Below are positions 62,495 to 64,000 of a stretch of DNA of 64,000 bases, one piece after another. A program made the position numbers and the translations under genes. How positions within the stretch are numbered: position 1 is the stretch's first letter; each line of letters begins with the position of its first letter. The notes beneath the pieces are model-generated. The model was given only the letters and a program-made list of their open reading frames with translations. It searched no databases and was not told the DNA's origin. The DNA is from Lachnospiraceae bacterium (lineage in GTDB: Bacteria; Bacillota; Clostridia; Lachnospirales; Lachnospiraceae), in contig CAJTDN010000012.1 of the NCBI GenBank assembly GCA_910574865.1, forward strand, positions 1 to 64,000, read 5' to 3'.

Positions 62495-63409
62495 ATGAAA
62501 GTGTTTGTGACCGGTGTGGCTGGGCAGCTAGGACATGACGTGATGAACGAACTGGCGAAGCGGGGGTACAAGGGGGTTGGCTCAGACATCGCGGAGGAAT
62601 ATTCCGGCGTGCGGGATGGTTCGGCCGTGACCGGGATGCCGTACGTTCCCCTCGACATCACGGATGCGGAAGCGGTGGAGCGGGTGTTTGAGAAAGTTTG
62701 CCCGGATGCGGTCGTTCACTGCGCCGCATGGACCGCCGTTGATTTGGCGGAGGACGAGGACAAGGTGGAGAAAGTGCGCGCGATTAACGCTGGCGGGACG
62801 AAAAACATCGTCTGGGCTTGCCAGAAGCTGGATGCCAAGATGGTTTACCTTTCCACGGATTACGTGTTTGACGGGCAGGGAAGCGAGGCCTGGCAGCCGG
62901 ACTGCAAAGATTACAAGCCGCTCAACGTGTATGGGCAGACCAAGCTGGAGGGCGAACTGGCCGTTTCGGAAAACTTGGAGAAATATTTTATTGTCCGCAT
63001 CGCGTGGGTGTTTGGCCTGAACGGGAAAAATTTTATCAAGACGATGTTGGACATTGGCAGGAAGCACGATACGTTGCGCGTGGTCAATGACCAGGTTGGT
63101 ACGCCCACCTATACGTATGACCTTGCCCGTTTGTTGGTTGACATGGTTGAGACGGAAAAGTACGGTTATTATCATGCCACGAACGAGGGCGGTTATATCA
63201 GTTGGTACGAGTTTGCGTGTGAAATATTTAAAAAGGCTGGGTACGCGACAAAGGTCGTTCCCGTGACCACGGAGGAATACGGGCTTTCCAAGGCGGCAAG
63301 GCCGTTCAACAGCAGGCTTTCCAAGGAAAAGCTTGCTGAGGCCGGGTTTGAGCCGTTGCCGACATGGCAGGACGCGCTGGAACGATATTTGAAGGAAATC
63401 GGATATTGA
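62495..63409 (+). CDS. rmlD: dTDP-4-dehydrorhamnose reductase
   Basis: A 304-residue SDR: VTGVAGQLGHDVMNEL, DYVFDG, YGQTKLEGE (Tyr-Lys) and RIAWVFG. It reduces the last intermediate to dTDP-rhamnose. The ATG at 62495 follows TAAGGAGG. It is separated from rmlB by the 146-base dyad region. Confidence 0.94.
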   Translation: MKVFVTGVAGQLGHDVMNELAKRGYKGVGSDIAEEYSGVRDGSAVTGMPYVPLDITDAEAVERVFEKVCPDAVVHCAAWTAVDLAEDEDKVEKVRAINAGGTKNIVWACQKLDAKMVYLSTDYVFDGQGSEAWQPDCKDYKPLNVYGQTKLEGELAVSENLEKYFIVRIAWVFGLNGKNFIKTMLDIGRKHDTLRVVNDQVGTPTYTYDLARLLVDMVETEKYGYYHATNEGGYISWYEFACEIFKKAGYATKVVPVTTEEYGLSKAARPFNSRLSKEKLAEAGFEPLPTWQDALERYLKEIGY

Positions 63410-63508
63410 TGCCTCATTGCTTAGGCTGTGGAGTATCATACCGAAAGGTGTTTGCCAAGTCGGGTGGCGAATCGACAGAGATTAGATGGAAGTTGGGAGA
63501 AGTGACAG

Positions 63509-64000
63509 ATGGGACAGATTAAGGTGACAAAGGCTCCGATTGAAGGGCTTTACGTGATTGAGCCGACCGTGCATGGGGACAGCCGCGGTTATTTTGTGGA
63601 GACGTATAACCAGAAGGACATGCACGAGGCGGGGCTTGACATGGTGTTCGTGCAGGACAACCAGAGCATGAGCACGAAGGGTGTTTTGCGCGGCTTGCAT
63701 TTCCAGAAGCAGCATCCGCAGGCAAAGCTGGTGCGCGTGATACGGGGCAGGGTGTTTGACGTGGCGGTTGACTTGCGTTCGGACAGCGGGACTTATGGAA
63801 AGTGGTACGGCGTGGAACTGACGGAAGAGAACAAGAAGCAGTTTTATATTTCCGAAGGGTTCGCGCATGGATTTTTGGTGTTGTCCGACGTGGCCGAGTT
63901 CTGCTATAAGTGCACGGATTTTTATCGCCCGGGGGACGAGGGAGGACTGGCATGGAATGATCCCGAAATCGGCATCGAGTGGCCGGGGCTAGTAGGCGAG
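63509..64000 (+). CDS. rmlC: dTDP-4-dehydrorhamnose 3,5-epimerase, cut by window end
   Basis: The first 164 residues of RmlC; no stop before the window ends. VIEPTVHGDSRGYFVETYNQ, GVLRGLHFQKQHPQAKLVRV (catalytic His), FYISEGFAHGFLVL and the YKCTDFYRPGDEGG block are all present. It completes the rhamnose set and differs clearly from the CDP-linked homologue at 48058. The ATG follows GGGAGAAGTG. Confidence 0.93.
   Translation, partial: MGQIKVTKAPIEGLYVIEPTVHGDSRGYFVETYNQKDMHEAGLDMVFVQDNQSMSTKGVLRGLHFQKQHPQAKLVRVIRGRVFDVAVDLRSDSGTYGKWYGVELTEENKKQFYISEGFAHGFLVLSDVAEFCYKCTDFYRPGDEGGLAWNDPEIGIEWPGLVGE

Noticed and set aside
1-64000. CRISPR arrays, rRNA or tRNA genes
   Set aside because: I saw no regularly spaced direct repeats and no tRNA- or rRNA-like sequences in reading the window.

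Overview
The window looks like the chromosome of a low-to-moderate GC Firmicute, most probably a Lachnospiraceae-type clostridium. This rests on the strong AGGAGG ribosome binding sites, the choline-binding-like wall repeats, the IS families, the clostridial AAA-ATPase/PD-(D/E)XK proteins and the lic-type phosphocholine genes. Nearly all of it is one large cell-surface glycan region about 50 kb long, edged by mobile-element debris. I saw no tRNA, rRNA or CRISPR array.

Layout. (1) 1-2400: a decayed L,D-transpeptidase with wall-binding repeats, then an intact secreted CAP-domain protein with the same kind of repeats. (2) 2646-3008: a small XRE regulator. (3) 3093-8739: a nest of transposons. 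A degenerate IS5-like element with 16-bp ends and an ACTT duplication has been entered by a 2925-bp IS21-family element (exact 7-bp target duplication), by an IS1182-family element and by a palindrome-rich element. (4) 8874-10577: an AAA-ATPase/nuclease-fold protein. (5) 24701 down to 10737, minus strand: a GC-richer glycan operon. It encodes CDP-glucose formation and dehydration, an aldolase, a thiamine-diphosphate enzyme, reductases, a 3-dehydroquinate-synthase-like cyclase, a polyprenyl-phosphate glycosyltransferase, a flippase and two membrane proteins of glycosyltransferase type. (6) 24731-28421: a segment with a tyrosine recombinase, a small regulator and another AAA-ATPase, bounded by inverted copies of a 20-bp sequence. 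Each copy lies at the likely 5' end of one of the two divergent glycan operons. (7) 28482-48627, plus strand: a second, AT-rich Wzx/Wzy-type operon with an initiating sugar-phosphate transferase, polymerase candidates, a Wzz-like protein, glycosyltransferases, a sulfotransferase, a flippase and a CDP-3,6-dideoxyhexose pathway. (8) 49206-55261: a phosphoglycerol-transferase-like enzyme and a choline uptake and activation set. (9) 55508-60289: small proteins of unknown role, one broken gene and a second near-identical copy of the AAA-ATPase gene. (10) 60416 to the end: dTDP-rhamnose genes rmlA, rmlB, rmlD and the start of rmlC.

How the genes fit together. Two different lipid-linked glycans are probably built from CDP-linked deoxysugars plus rhamnose, exported by Wzx-type flippases and polymerised outside. 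The lic-type genes would supply CDP-choline for decoration of a surface glycan, which would give a ligand to the wall-binding repeat proteins at the left edge. No LicD-type phosphocholine transferase is visible here.

The most interesting observation is the inverted pair of recombinase-like sites at 24731-24757 and 28402-28421. They flank a tyrosine recombinase gene, with the operon promoters placed just inside them. I infer a possible invertible promoter segment that would exchange the promoters of the two glycan operons. The second candidate novelty is the CDP-sugar pathway of the left operon, where thiamine-diphosphate, aldolase and cyclase enzymes suggest an unusual branched or carbocyclic sugar.
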